From assembly GCA_025757845.1 (NCBI GenBank), contig CP107211.1:930001-994000 (forward strand): a stretch of 64,000 bases of DNA. Reading direction: 5' to 3'. The notes beneath the pieces were generated by a model. The model ran no database searches. It saw nothing but the letters and a program-made list of their open reading frames with translations, and had not been told where the DNA came from. The DNA is from Oscillospiraceae bacterium (GTDB lineage: Bacteria; Bacillota; Clostridia; Oscillospirales; Ruminococcaceae). The translations under genes were made by a program, and so were the position numbers. Shown here in pieces: positions 49,069-57,443 of this stretch. Numbering within the stretch: position 1 is the first letter of the stretch; the number at the start of each line of letters is the position of its first letter.

Positions 49069-49278
49069 ATGAAAAAAATTCTTACAGCAATCGTATCGGT
49101 AAGCATATTTATTGTTGGAATTTTGCTTATACTTTGTGCGGACACTAATTTTTTATGGTATGCCTTTAATCAAAATGTTCGCCTTACAGTAGTTGCAGGG
49201 ATTCTCATTGCACTTGTTGGTGGCGTTGGTGTGATAATGAATCTTTGGTGTATTCTAAAAGAATTGTACAGTAAATAG
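49069..49278 (+). CDS. AT-rich cargo membrane protein (69 aa)
   Basis: ATG at 49069, eight bases after AAAGGAG. Two transmembrane helices at about 4-24 and 38-62 with a short charged loop between, C-terminus LKELYSK. Last gene of the AT-rich group. Function unknown. Confidence 0.6.
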   Translation: MKKILTAIVSVSIFIVGILLILCADTNFLWYAFNQNVRLTVVAGILIALVGGVGVIMNLWCILKELYSK

Positions 49279-49468
49279 TTTATTGAAGGTTAAACTTCCA
49301 GTCTGCCATGGTCGCAGCCAAGAGAGATAATATTCAAACTTACTACTCAGCAAAAGCTAGGCACACTCCAAGAATTTATTATAGAGGGTGAATATCCCGC
49401 GCTTTGAACAATTTAACGATGAATATATTGTGCGATATGGAGAATTTCATTTGCGCGTTCACCTCGAA

Positions 49469-49497
49469 TTGACTTGCAACGTAAAATGCGTTACAAT
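49469..49497 (+). promoter_or_regulatory. Promoter and operator of the toxin-antitoxin pair
   Basis: TTGACT and TACAAT with 17 bp between. AACGTAAAATGCGTT, an imperfect palindrome, overlaps the -10 side and could be the antitoxin operator. The 190 bp before it hold no supported gene. Confidence 0.7.
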
Positions 49498-49515
49498 GAG
49501 ACTGAGGTGATAACC

Positions 49516-49821
49516 ATGGAAAAAACGATGACACTCAATCTCCGTGTCAACCCTACCGTCAAGCAGCAAGCCGAAGATGTGCTGAAGCAACTCGGTATCC
49601 CGATGGCAACAGCCATTGATATGTACCTGCGCCAGATTACCCTGACTGGCGGCATTCCGTTCTCGCTGTCCCTGCCGAAGGCTCCGGCTGAGCTGAACGC
49701 TGACACTATGACCGATGACCAGCTCCATGCAGCCTTGCAGGTGGGCATCAAAGAAATACAGAACGGTGACACCGTGGATGCCGCAAGCGCATTCGCCCAG
49801 TTCAGGGAACAGCACAGATGA
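49516..49821 (+). CDS. RelB/DinJ-type antitoxin
   Basis: 101 residues. MTLNLRVNPTVKQQAEDVLK and LGIPMATAIDMYLRQI are the ribbon-helix-helix of RelB/DinJ antitoxins; the C-terminal half is acidic and would wrap the toxin. Overlaps the toxin gene by four bases (ATGA). Confidence 0.88.
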   Translation: MEKTMTLNLRVNPTVKQQAEDVLKQLGIPMATAIDMYLRQITLTGGIPFSLSLPKAPAELNADTMTDDQLHAALQVGIKEIQNGDTVDAASAFAQFREQHR

Positions 49822-50138
49822 AACAGTATGATGTGAAAATTTCCCGGATGGCACTCAGCGATATGGAGCAGATCTACAGCTACATTGCCGACCGTCTGCT
49901 GGAATCTGACACCGCAATGCGACAGTATGACCGCATTGCAGAAGCAATCCAGTCGCTGAACATCCTGCCGGAACGCTGTGCGCTGGTGGAAAGTGAACCG
50001 GAACGCACCCAAGGGCTGCGGCAGATGCTGGTGGACAACTACTCGGTGTTCTACATCGTGGGCGAGGATGCGGTGTCAGTGGCGCGTGTGCTGTACAGTG
50101 CATCCGACCTTGTGCGCCGCCTGCGGAGAATGAAGTGA
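49818..50138 (+). CDS. RelE/ParE-superfamily toxin
   Basis: 106 residues. SRMALSDMEQIYSYIADRLL and YSVFYIVGEDAVSVARVLYS with a C-terminal RR pair are typical of the RelE/ParE fold. It could cut ribosome-bound mRNA or poison gyrase; the sequence does not decide. Probably stabilises the element. Confidence 0.85.
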   Translation: MKQYDVKISRMALSDMEQIYSYIADRLLESDTAMRQYDRIAEAIQSLNILPERCALVESEPERTQGLRQMLVDNYSVFYIVGEDAVSVARVLYSASDLVRRLRRMK

Positions 50139-50151
50139 AAGGGGTGTTTGC

Positions 50152-51651
50152 ATGACCGCCGTAATCTACGCCCGCTATTCCAGCGACAACCAGCGCGAAG
50201 AATCCATCGAAGGCCAGATTCGGGAATGTACGGCTTATGCCGAAAAGAACGGCATCACTGTGGTCAAACACTACATTGACCGTGCCCTTTCCGCCAAAAC
50301 CGATAACCGCCCGGACTTCCAGCAGATGATCAAGGACAGCGAGAAACGGTTGTTTGACATTGTGCTAGTCTGGAAGCTCGACCGCTTTGCCCGAAACCGC
50401 TATGATTCGGCCCACTATGAGTACCAGTTGGAACGAAATCATGTCAAGCTGGTATCTGCCACGGAGCCTATCTCTGACAGCCCTGCGGGTATCATGGTCA
50501 AGAGTATGCTCACCGGCATGGCTGAATACTACTCGGCAGAACTTTCTGAAAAAGTTGTGCGCGGCATGACCGAGAATGTTCTGAAGGGGAAGTACAACGG
50601 TGGCACGATTCCCATTGGTTTTAAGGTGGATGAGGAGAAGTTCTTTCAAGTCGACCCGCTGAAAGCTCCCTTTGTGGTAGAAGCCTTCCAGCGGTACAAC
50701 GATGGCGCGACCATGAAAGAATTGATGAACTGGCTGAACGACAGTGGCGTGACCACCAACCGCAACCAGAAGTTCACCTACAACAGTGTTCAGAAGCTGT
50801 TGACGAACAAACGGTACATCGGAGAAAACCACTTCAAGGACATCGTAATGCCCGACAGCATCCCGGCCATCGTGGACAAGGACTTGTTTGAAGAAGTACA
50901 GCTGAAAATCAAGAAGAACAGCCGCGCTCCTGCCCGTCACAAGGCCGAGGATGATTATCTGCTCACCACCAAGCTGTTCTGCGGAATGTGCGGTGCGATG
51001 ATGTTCGGGGAGTGTGGTACGAGCCGGAACAAGACGGTACACCATTATTATAAGTGCGCCAACGCCAAGCGCACCAAGACCTGCAAGAAAAAGACCGTCC
51101 GCAAGGAGTGGCTGGAAGATTTGGTCGTGGCGGAAACCATGAAGCTGATTCAGGACGATGCCGTGATTGATGCCATCGTTGCAGAAGTCATGGAGTTGCA
51201 GGATCAGGAAAACACCACGCTTCCTTTGCTGGAAAAGCAGATGCGCGAGGTGGAGAACGGCATCGAGAATATGCTGAATGCTATTCAAGCAGGTGTGCTG
51301 ACCAACTCCACCAAATTGCGGCTGGAAAAGCTGGAAGAACAGCAGAAAGAACTTGAGGTTCGGATTGCCGAGGAGAAAATCGCAAAGCCCCGGCTGAGTG
51401 AGAATCAGATCCGTTTCTGGCTGACCCGGCTCCGCAAGCTGGACACGAGGGTAAAAAGTCACCGGGAAACGCTCATCAACACCTTCGTGAATGCTGTTTA
51501 TCTCTATGATGAAAAAGTTTTGATTACGTTCAACTACAAAGACGGCACAAAAACCATTACTTTCGATGAGATCGCCGCCAAAGATGCCCCAGAGGGCAAT
51601 GGTTCGGATTTGGGTTGCTTCGCTCCACCAAGAACTCCAGCGTTGTTATGA
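50152..51651 (+). CDS. Large serine recombinase
   Basis: 499 residues. Resolvase domain 1-150 with VIYARYSSDNQ (nucleophile Ser10) and VWKLDRFARNR. Recombinase domain follows at 160-270, then a zinc ribbon (CGMCGAMM and CANAKRTKTC), a coiled coil at about 355-410 and a final strand-rich segment. Integrates and excises the element without flanking tRNA homology. The last 15 codons (CFAPPRTPALL end) look like read-through into different DNA and may mark the att junction. Confidence 0.92.
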   Translation: MTAVIYARYSSDNQREESIEGQIRECTAYAEKNGITVVKHYIDRALSAKTDNRPDFQQMIKDSEKRLFDIVLVWKLDRFARNRYDSAHYEYQLERNHVKLVSATEPISDSPAGIMVKSMLTGMAEYYSAELSEKVVRGMTENVLKGKYNGGTIPIGFKVDEEKFFQVDPLKAPFVVEAFQRYNDGATMKELMNWLNDSGVTTNRNQKFTYNSVQKLLTNKRYIGENHFKDIVMPDSIPAIVDKDLFEEVQLKIKKNSRAPARHKAEDDYLLTTKLFCGMCGAMMFGECGTSRNKTVHHYYKCANAKRTKTCKKKTVRKEWLEDLVVAETMKLIQDDAVIDAIVAEVMELQDQENTTLPLLEKQMREVENGIENMLNAIQAGVLTNSTKLRLEKLEEQQKELEVRIAEEKIAKPRLSENQIRFWLTRLRKLDTRVKSHRETLINTFVNAVYLYDEKVLITFNYKDGTKTITFDEIAAKDAPEGNGSDLGCFAPPRTPALL

Positions 51652-51668
51652 CGCTGGAGTTTCTGTTT
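51633..51668 (+). terminator. Terminator at the serine recombinase 3' end
   Basis: AACTCCAGCG and CGCTGGAGTT (10 bp perfect) followed by TCTGTTTT; it overlaps the last codons of the gene. Confidence 0.8.
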
Positions 51669-51738
51669 TATCCGGACTTTATAACGCACTACAAGGGTGG
51701 ATGAGAACAGCATCGACCCGCCGAACAGTCCGGCGGGG

Positions 51739-51763
51739 AAAAAAGCCCCTGCGGGGCTTTTTT
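51739..51763. terminator. Bidirectional terminator before the third tRNA-Tyr end copy
   Basis: AAAAAGCCCC and GGGGCTTTTT around four bases. The stretch 51669-51780 holds no gene. Confidence 0.8.
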
Positions 51764-51780
51764 AGATGCGCGGCTCGCGT

Positions 51781-51858
51781 AATCCACCCGCGCCCACCAA
51801 GAAATAGCACCTAGAAACGTAAGTTTCCGGGTGCTTTTCGTTTGCTCGAACCCACTTT
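51781..51858 (+). repeat. Third tRNA-Tyr end copy with terminator and one arm site (relic att)
   Basis: 67 bp identical to 10326-10392, then one mismatch and AACCCACTTT. This is an attL-type arrangement lacking the tRNA body. It marks the left end of an older prophage. Confidence 0.85.
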
Positions 51859-51878
51859 AAAATAAAATGGTGATTATC

Positions 51879-52049
51879 ATGAATATTTCCGAGGAAAAAC
51901 GTACGCAGATCTGCGCAGCCCTTGCCAAGGCGCAGTAGGATATCAAGCGCATACAGGCCGCGGGTGTTATGGATATCTCGGAAGTGGAGCGGGTTTACCG
52001 TGCGCTGCAGGACGTGGTGCAGGAACTCCGCATTCTGATCGACCAATAA
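51879..52049 (+). pseudogene. Short ORF interrupted by TAG
   Basis: ATG at 51879 to TAA at 52049, 57 codons with a TAG at codon 20. Before it: NISEEKRTQICAALAKAQ; after it: DIKRIQAAGVMDISEVERVY, both parts coding-like and helical. Parent family unknown. Confidence 0.55.
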
Positions 52050-52111
52050 ATGCAAAAACAGCCCCGTGGAACCGGAATCACCGGAACCGCAGGGCTGTTG
52101 TCGTGCTATGT

Positions 52112-52406
52112 GGCTTTTCTTGCCGAGGATGGCGTTGTTAAAGGCAAAGCCGTCGGCCTGTGCCTTCAGGTCGGCCTGCAGCTTTGCCAGCTCGGCCTCG
52201 TACTCTTCCGGCTTCTTCTTGCCGTCGAACTTGGCGAGGCCCTCCTGCGCGGTCTTGAGCTGGGCATTCACGTTGTTCAGCTGGGTCTGCAGGGCGGTGG
52301 CGGCAGACTTCTCCCGGTTGATGTCCGCGCTGTTCTCCTGCATGAGCCAGTTCAGCTGCTCCTCGGTGATGCCGGGGATCTTATTCTTCACATCTTCGCA
52401 TTTCAT
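52112..52406 (-). pseudogene. Truncated phage scaffold gene
   Basis: Starts MKCEDVKNKIPGITEEQLNW and runs parallel to the intact scaffold (KKPEEYEAELAKLQ, ADGFAFNNAILG). Similarity stops near codon 98, after which the frame continues into unrelated sequence. Confidence 0.82.
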
Positions 52407-52531
52407 GGTGGAAACTCCTTTCGTTGGGTGTGACCACAGTTTTTATACACTGTTCGCTGTCAGTATTCGGTCTTGGGTGGGGTACGCACCGCCCGCTGCG
52501 ATGGTTGTTCCCGACACAAATGTCGGGAGCA

Positions 52532-52608
52532 TGGCACCGTCTGGAGGCATCGAACCTCCCGCTTCCGGTTTTGGAGACCGGCGCTCTTCCAGAATGAGCT
52601 AAGACGGC
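52532..52608 (-). tRNA. Relic-prophage tRNA-Trp (anticodon CCA), canonical T-loop
   Basis: Acceptor GCCGTCT/AGACGGT, anticodon loop CTCCAAA on CCGGT/ACCGG, T-arm GGAGG-TTCGATG-CCTCC, discriminator G, encoded CCA. It is structurally complete although its phage is gone. A small CCCGACA/TGTCGGG hairpin lies at 52511-52528, just downstream. Confidence 0.9.
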
Positions 52609-52685
52609 ATGAAAAAGCACTGGGCAAATTTTGCACAGTGCTTGAAAATGGGCAACAAAAAACCACGGTGCGGGTGCATCGTGGT

Positions 52686-52930
52686 TCAGTTCTTTTTGAG
52701 GGGATCCATGTACAGGTATGTTTCCGGGTCTCCGTACATTTGCTGTGATCTTTCACGGTTGATCTCGTACCGGGTGTATTGTTTGCCGTTATACTCGATG
52801 TTCCGGGCGTTCAGCTCTTCCAGCTGGTCGCGCGTCCACGCAGGCGGGTCGCCCAGCTCCGGGAACAACGCGAAAAAGGCGTGACAGCAGTTCCAGCCGC
52901 ACAGCCCTGCGCCCCAAAATCCGGATGCAT
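52686..52930 (-). pseudogene. Fragment of a phage minor head gene
   Basis: GAGLCGWNCCHAFFALFPEL, then LEELNARNIEYNGKQYTRYE match the middle of the intact minor head protein. N-terminal domain and nuclease-like tail are missing. The frame ends with MDPLKKN. Confidence 0.82.
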
Positions 52931-53052
52931 GACCCTGCCGGAAATTTGTACAGATAATTCTGGAAAAATTCAAAAAAGGCGTTGACAAAGTACGACCTTG
53001 CTGGTATAATAATACACGTCGTCAGGGACACAACACATCAACACCAGCTTAT

Positions 53053-53171
<119 letters not shown>

Positions 53172-53307
53172 GCTGAAGTTGGTTTTTGGGGGCTGCATTG
53201 CTTCGCCTGCACCGTTTTTAGGCTTTTGCAGGCGGTTCCTATACAACCCCCAACTTTTGACTTTACACCGTTTTCAAAAAGGAATGTTTGCAGGCCGATT
53301 TTTCAGC

Positions 53308-53468
53308 AGGCTGCTGCATCATCCCCTTCAATGTACGGCGTAAGGTCGAAGTTGAAGGGAATGTTGAGCTGATAACCCCTCTTCTTTGCGGATCTTTCGG
53401 ATCCGTTCTCCAACAAGGGATGCTGGTTCGGCTGGTTCAGATTCAGGCTGATCTTTCGCTTTTTTCAC
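53308..53468 (-). pseudogene. Possible decayed helix-turn-helix gene
   Basis: One frame gives KKAKDQPESEPAEPASLVGE then RIRKIRKEEGLS, like the start of an XRE domain. A second frame continues as KKRGYQLNIPFNFDLTPYIE. A frameshift near 53390 would join them. The rest of 53172-53495 holds nothing recognisable. Confidence 0.35.
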
Positions 53469-53495
53469 AGAGAATACCTCATTTGCGGGCAATCA

Positions 53496-54175
53496 TCAGA
53501 TGCCACGGAACGTAAAGGTGAACTCCACGGGCTTGGTCACATCAGGAATATACTCCGGGTGGACATTGGCACCCCAGCTGTCATCGCCGCCAACGCCCAG
53601 CTGCTCACCCATAGCACGAATGACCGTGTAATGGACCGGGGGCAGCTCGTAGGGGTGCTTGTCACTCTCCATTTCATGGGGAGTGTAGGGCAACGCAGAG
53701 AAGAACATGGGCTTTGCGGCATCTGCGGTAAACAGCAGTCCACGGCCCTTGCGGTCCACTACTTTTGCCCAGTGCACAGCGGTCTTTGCGCCGCACTCCT
53801 GCGGTACAAGGTACTGTGCCATGTTGTCTGCAACCTTGTTCTGGTAAATGCCCAGCTTTGCACCATGCTGGCGATCCCAGTAGGTCTCCGCAGGGCCGTT
53901 TCCGTACCACTCCACCGTGTCGTAATCGGCGTCGATCTTGAACAGCACACCGAATCCGTCTTTTCAAAGCCGGGGATGGCACTGGTGTAGTTCTTTGCGT
54001 AGGCGAATTTCCAGATGCCGTCCAGCTTCATCGCCAAAGAAGAGGAGCCTGTCCGATATTCTTCGCGGGAAGCGTAAGTACGGAAACTTGCATGAGCATT
54101 CAGCACGTTGCCCGCAATATCGCCTGAACCATAGCCGACTTTATTATACCACTTCAGATAACGCTTCTCAGTCAT
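53496..54175 (-). pseudogene. Collapsed lactose locus: sugar symporter start fused to beta-galactosidase pieces
   Basis: From 54175 the frame reads MTEKRYLKWYNKVGYGSGDI, the start of GPH-family sugar symporters. It then jumps into FRTYASREEYRTGSSSLAMK and LDGIWKFAYAKN, the N-terminal part of a GH2 beta-galactosidase. A frame change follows into the GH2 C-terminus (DADYDTVEWYGNGPAETYWD, YELPPVHYTVIRAMGEQL). Two internal deletions and a frameshift are needed to explain it. It is non-functional. Confidence 0.8.
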
Positions 54176-54340
54176 TGCGCTTTCTCCCATCTTGCTTGTT
54201 TTGTGTGGGCGCGACCAATCTGCTGCGCACTTCAGACTGGAATTCTCATTACGCAAGTTGCCCGAATCTCTTGCGTTTCATCTGAAAATATTATAGAATC
54301 CAAATAACATCAGAGAGCCAACGGCTCCAAAGGAGAAACT

Positions 54341-54832
54341 ATGAGTTACGCAATCGTATTCAGCAGTAAAACAGGCAACACGGAATTACTGGCAGACACA
54401 TTGCACAGCTGTCTGCCGCAGGCAGAGTGCTGTTATTTTGGCAACCCGAACTCTGCCGCCATGGAAGCGGACACCCTTTATATGGGTTTCTGGACGGATA
54501 AGGGAAAAGCAGATGAGAGTTCTTCGGTCTTTTTGAAGCAGCTGCGGGGAAAGCAGGTGTTTTTGTTTGGTACCGCTGGTTTTGGCGGCAGCGAAGAATA
54601 TTTTAACAAGATCCTGAAAGCCGTGCAAAAAGATCTGCACAGCAGCAACACGGTGATCGGCAGCTTCATGTGTCAGGGGAAGATGCCGATGTCGGTACGT
54701 CAGCGATATGAGAATATGAAAAAGCAGCCGCTTCATCTGCCCAATCTGGACGCAATGATCGAGAATTTCGACAAGGCTCTTTCTCATCCGGATGCGGATG
54801 ATCTGGAGCGGCTGAAACAGGCAGTAAGATAA
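54341..54832 (+). CDS. Flavodoxin-fold protein, BilS-like
   Basis: 163 residues. FMN-binding phosphate loop SSKTGNTELLA at 8-18, then GFWTDKGKADE, FLFGTAGFGGSEEYF and GSFMCQGKMPMSVRQRYE. The pattern recalls the flavodoxin-like BilS proteins that accompany bilirubin reductase, but no bilR-like gene is present here, so only an electron-transfer role is supported. AAAGGAG precedes the start. Confidence 0.75.
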   Translation: MSYAIVFSSKTGNTELLADTLHSCLPQAECCYFGNPNSAAMEADTLYMGFWTDKGKADESSSVFLKQLRGKQVFLFGTAGFGGSEEYFNKILKAVQKDLHSSNTVIGSFMCQGKMPMSVRQRYENMKKQPLHLPNLDAMIENFDKALSHPDADDLERLKQAVR

Positions 54833-54834
54833 CA

Positions 54835-54875
54835 AAAACCGGTGGCTTTCCGCAATGGAGAAAGTCACCGGTTTT
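54835..54875 (+). terminator. Terminator after the flavodoxin-like gene
   Basis: AAAACCGGTGGCTTTC and GAAAGTCACCGGTTTT around nine bases, with T run. Confidence 0.88.
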
Positions 54876-54920
54876 CTGTTTCAGCTTATCGGAGCAGCCA
54901 GCCGTAATCCTGCCTGCAAT

Positions 54921-55010
54921 CTACCGTTCGGTATAAACCGGTACGTTCATCGTGACCCTGTCATAAGCCCGGAGTTCCCCTGCGAACAAAACATTCCGAG
55001 ATAAAAAGGA
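54921..55010 (-). pseudogene. Possible C-terminal gene fragment
   Basis: A minus-strand frame gives RNVLFAGELRAYDRVTMNVP followed by VYTER and a stop. It has no start and no upstream body. Parent family not recognised. Confidence 0.3.
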
Positions 55011-55011
55011 C

Positions 55012-55048
55012 GCTGCCGCCTCTGGGTGAGAGGCTGCAGCGTCTTTTT
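55012..55048 (+). terminator. Terminator-like hairpin
   Basis: GACGCTGC-CG-CCTC and GAGG-CT-GCAGCGTC with five T on the plus strand. It also lies downstream of the lipoprotein gene on the other strand. Confidence 0.7.
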
Positions 55049-55105
55049 GGTATCAGAGGGCGAATAATCTGTCAGACCGAACGGCTCCCAATGAATTGGA
55101 TGCTT

Positions 55106-56014
55106 TTAGCTTGCATTTTCCTGTTCTTCAAGAATGCGCCAGCCGTCCATCAGGTCTGAATTTTCCAGAATAAAGGTGTGGGCAGTATCCTGTCCCCACG
55201 AGTTGTCGTATTTCAGCATCAGATAATCGCTCAACTCGGTTCGATTTTTGAACTTCAATAAGCGATACGGCTCCTGAAAAGCGACCTTTTCGACGAAATA
55301 TACCGCATCCGATGTGGGAAGCATAACGCCGACATGACCGATCATAAGAGAATTGTCCGTTTCGGAGAACTGATCGTGCAGGACCACGGAGACGAGACGA
55401 ATCTTATCATCTTCTACAAAGGAGAGGCCGCGTTTCTTCCATTCCTGCTGAATCGTTTTCAAATGGGTAGGAATATCGGTCGTATTGGTAGTTTTGACCG
55501 GGGCGAACAGCGCATCAAACTTTTGCCGTTCATCGCCGCAAAGGGATTCCGGGTCAGAATCCAGTGTTTCATAGTCCATAAACAGGGTGTCCTCGGCTGA
55601 GTCAAGGTCTGCCTTGCCCGTGACGGTGATAAAATCACCGAACAGCCCACAAGCGGTGATCCGACAGTTCCAGCCGGGGAAGGTATCGTATTTTTCTGTC
55701 CATGCGTCCTGCATGGAGTAAGGATCGTATTTCAGATCCAAAGGCTTGGCGTTTTCAAAACCTGTGGTGAGCCATGCCGGGTCTACAGCATTGTTGAACT
55801 TCTGCACATGATCAAAGAAGGTCCGTATCCGCAGGTCGGATACGCCGGCATTCTGCAAAAGATTGGAAAGAAGAGCCTGTGTATCCGAATCTGCCAAATT
55901 GGAGTATTCGATTTGCTGAAGGACAGGCTGAGAAGTTTTTTGAGTGCAGCCCCCTGCCAGAAATGCACCGCAAAAAAGTGCAGCGGTGCAGACAAGAAAA
56001 GTTCGACGTTTCAA
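55106..56014 (-). CDS. DUF4300-family lipoprotein
   Basis: 302 residues. Signal peptide with lipobox LAGGC (Cys23), so it is a membrane-anchored surface protein. IEYSNLADSDTQALLSNLL, then GWNCRITACGLFGDFITV and LMIGHVGVMLP match DUF4300 proteins of Firmicutes. Function of the family is unknown. It lies inside the repeat-bounded 3.3-kb block. Confidence 0.8.
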   Translation of the reverse strand: MKRRTFLVCTAALFCGAFLAGGCTQKTSQPVLQQIEYSNLADSDTQALLSNLLQNAGVSDLRIRTFFDHVQKFNNAVDPAWLTTGFENAKPLDLKYDPYSMQDAWTEKYDTFPGWNCRITACGLFGDFITVTGKADLDSAEDTLFMDYETLDSDPESLCGDERQKFDALFAPVKTTNTTDIPTHLKTIQQEWKKRGLSFVEDDKIRLVSVVLHDQFSETDNSLMIGHVGVMLPTSDAVYFVEKVAFQEPYRLLKFKNRTELSDYLMLKYDNSWGQDTAHTFILENSDLMDGWRILEEQENAS

Positions 56015-56122
56015 AAATGGTCACCTCGCTGTGTTTTTCGGAAAGCTGTAGTCTCCACCATAGGCGAAGAAAGCAATGCAATTGGACTCATAACGAATGG
56101 TATCACAGATAAACAAAGAAAA

Positions 56123-56350
56123 TCAATGACTTCTGTCGTATTTGACCATATATAATGTTGCAGCATCCATATCCCATACGGCTGACGTCCATGTGGGGAA
56201 AGACGATGCGGCAGCTTTCCGAACGATTTTCTTCATGTCGGACACAACAGGAGTATACCCAAGTTGGAATGAAAATTTTCCGTTTTTTCCGAACGGAAGG
56301 TCCAAATCGCTTTCTGAATACAGTGTCATAATGCGCTGCTTGCCGCCCAT
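56123..56350 (-). CDS. Short hypothetical ORF or fragment (75 aa)
   Basis: MGGKQRIMTLYSESDLDLPF onward, with PTWTSAVWDMDAATLYMVKY at the end. No ribosome site, and it lies just inside the second tRNA-Ala copy. It may be the tail of a lost gene. Confidence 0.35.
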   Translation of the reverse strand: MGGKQRIMTLYSESDLDLPFGKNGKFSFQLGYTPVVSDMKKIVRKAAASSFPTWTSAVWDMDAATLYMVKYDRSH

Positions 56351-56416
56351 ATCGTATTAACGCCAAATGATACCCATTCACACACGATTTTCTGGGGGTG
56401 TGTTTCGATACCGTTC

Positions 56417-56519
<103 letters not shown>

Positions 56520-56555
56520 GCATCTGCGGACGCTGACAATGCAGTCCGTCTGGCC

Positions 56556-56915
56556 TTATCGACGCTCAAAGCCGAGATAGCGGGTGCCCTGGAACATCAG
56601 CTTTCCAATGTCGCCCTCTACAAGCATTCCGTAGTCCGAACCACTTACGGTAAGCTCCATGCGGTCGCCGCTTTCCACCTGAAAGGTCGCATAATAGGTC
56701 GTGAACGTATGCATCATCGTATTGTCCGTATGGTGGCGAGAAACTTCCGTGCGCTTTGCCACCACCGTTGCCGGAACGGTCAGCCGCGGCGAATGGTTGT
56801 TTTTATTCCATGTGCTGATATTTCCGATGATGGTGTATAGAATCATGCCCAAAACCACAAGGAACAGGATGGGAAACAGAATGCTGAACAGCATATCAAA
56901 TCCAGCGTAAAACAT
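56556..56915 (-). CDS. DUF2500 membrane protein
   Basis: 119 residues. One N-terminal TM helix (8-30), then VPATVVAKRTEVSRHH and VSGSDYGMLVEGDIGKLMFQ followed by GTRYLGFERR, the DUF2500 signature. GGAGGAG precedes the start and overlaps the preceding stop. Function unknown. Confidence 0.88.
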   Translation of the reverse strand: MFYAGFDMLFSILFPILFLVVLGMILYTIIGNISTWNKNNHSPRLTVPATVVAKRTEVSRHHTDNTMMHTFTTYYATFQVESGDRMELTVSGSDYGMLVEGDIGKLMFQGTRYLGFERR

Positions 56916-56916
56916 T

Positions 56917-57264
56917 TCACTCCTCCAAAATTTCTTCCAGCAGGTCCTTTACATCGTCCAAAAAAGCTTCTTCTCCGAGCGTGTTCATCTTAAAAAACAC
57001 GGCCTGACTGCCGCCTGCGGTGATGGCGGACAGCCGGATGGGGCTGTCACCGTTCTGGAACATGGTCAGCGTCAGACTCAGGCGATTGCCGCCCATCATG
57101 CTGTACCGCTCAAACACGCGGACACTGCACCGTGCTTCGCCCTCCTTGAAATCGCTGCCCGCTTCCAGGTCGGCAGACCAGCTGTTGTCCGGGATCTCCT
57201 GTTCCAATTTGCGGAGAAGCGTGTTGAATTTCTGATCGCGGATGGTCTTTTCCAAAATCGCCAT
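56917..57264 (-). CDS. DUF6054-like protein
   Basis: 115 residues, MAILEKTIRDQKFNTLLRKL onward, with SVRVFERYSMMGGNRLSLTL. Small soluble alpha/beta protein co-transcribed with the DUF2500 gene. The DUF label is by pattern memory. GGAGGG precedes the ATG. Confidence 0.65.
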   Translation of the reverse strand: MAILEKTIRDQKFNTLLRKLEQEIPDNSWSADLEAGSDFKEGEARCSVRVFERYSMMGGNRLSLTLTMFQNGDSPIRLSAITAGGSQAVFFKMNTLGEEAFLDDVKDLLEEILEE

Positions 57265-57379
57265 AGAGGGCCCTCCATTCTGCCAACGAAATTCGGTCTG
57301 TTTGCCTTAAATACGGACAGGCGGCAATAAAAATTGCAGAAAAACACCCGGAAAGTAAAATTTTCCGGAGCCGCGCACG

Positions 57380-57421
57380 AAAAAAGGACTGCTGCACAAT
57401 TTTCAGTGCAGCAGTCCTTTT
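57380..57421 (-). terminator. Terminator after the alanine/glycine symporter gene
   Basis: AAAAGGACTGCTGCAC and GTGCAGCAGTCCTTTT (16 bp, perfect) with an eight-base loop. Confidence 0.92.
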
Positions 57422-57443
57422 GCGTATCGGGAAAAACAGGTGC

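Larger units (their letters stand above)
43302..51780. mobile_element. Mobilizable element with MobV relaxase and large serine recombinase (ends approximate)
   Basis: Carries a relaxase with a candidate oriT, an XRE/sigma regulatory pair, cargo, a toxin-antitoxin pair and a recombinase at the right end, but no conjugation channel genes. It would need a helper to transfer. Exact ends were not found; I set the limits by the neighbouring att-like sequences. Confidence 0.65.
51781..52930. mobile_element. Relic of a second prophage related to the complete one
   Basis: In the same order as the complete prophage it keeps scaffold N-terminus, tRNA-Trp and minor head fragment, on the same strand. All other phage genes are gone. 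The complete phage has 1.8 kb between these markers; here it is 0.8 kb. Confidence 0.8.

Noticed and set aside
51879..52049. TAG read as an amino acid (stop recoding) in the relic ORF
   Set aside because: All intact phage genes use ordinary stops and no suppressor tRNA is seen; a decay mutation is simpler.
54341..54832. Bilirubin reductase locus
   Set aside because: Only the flavodoxin-like partner is present; no reductase or its regulator is encoded nearby.
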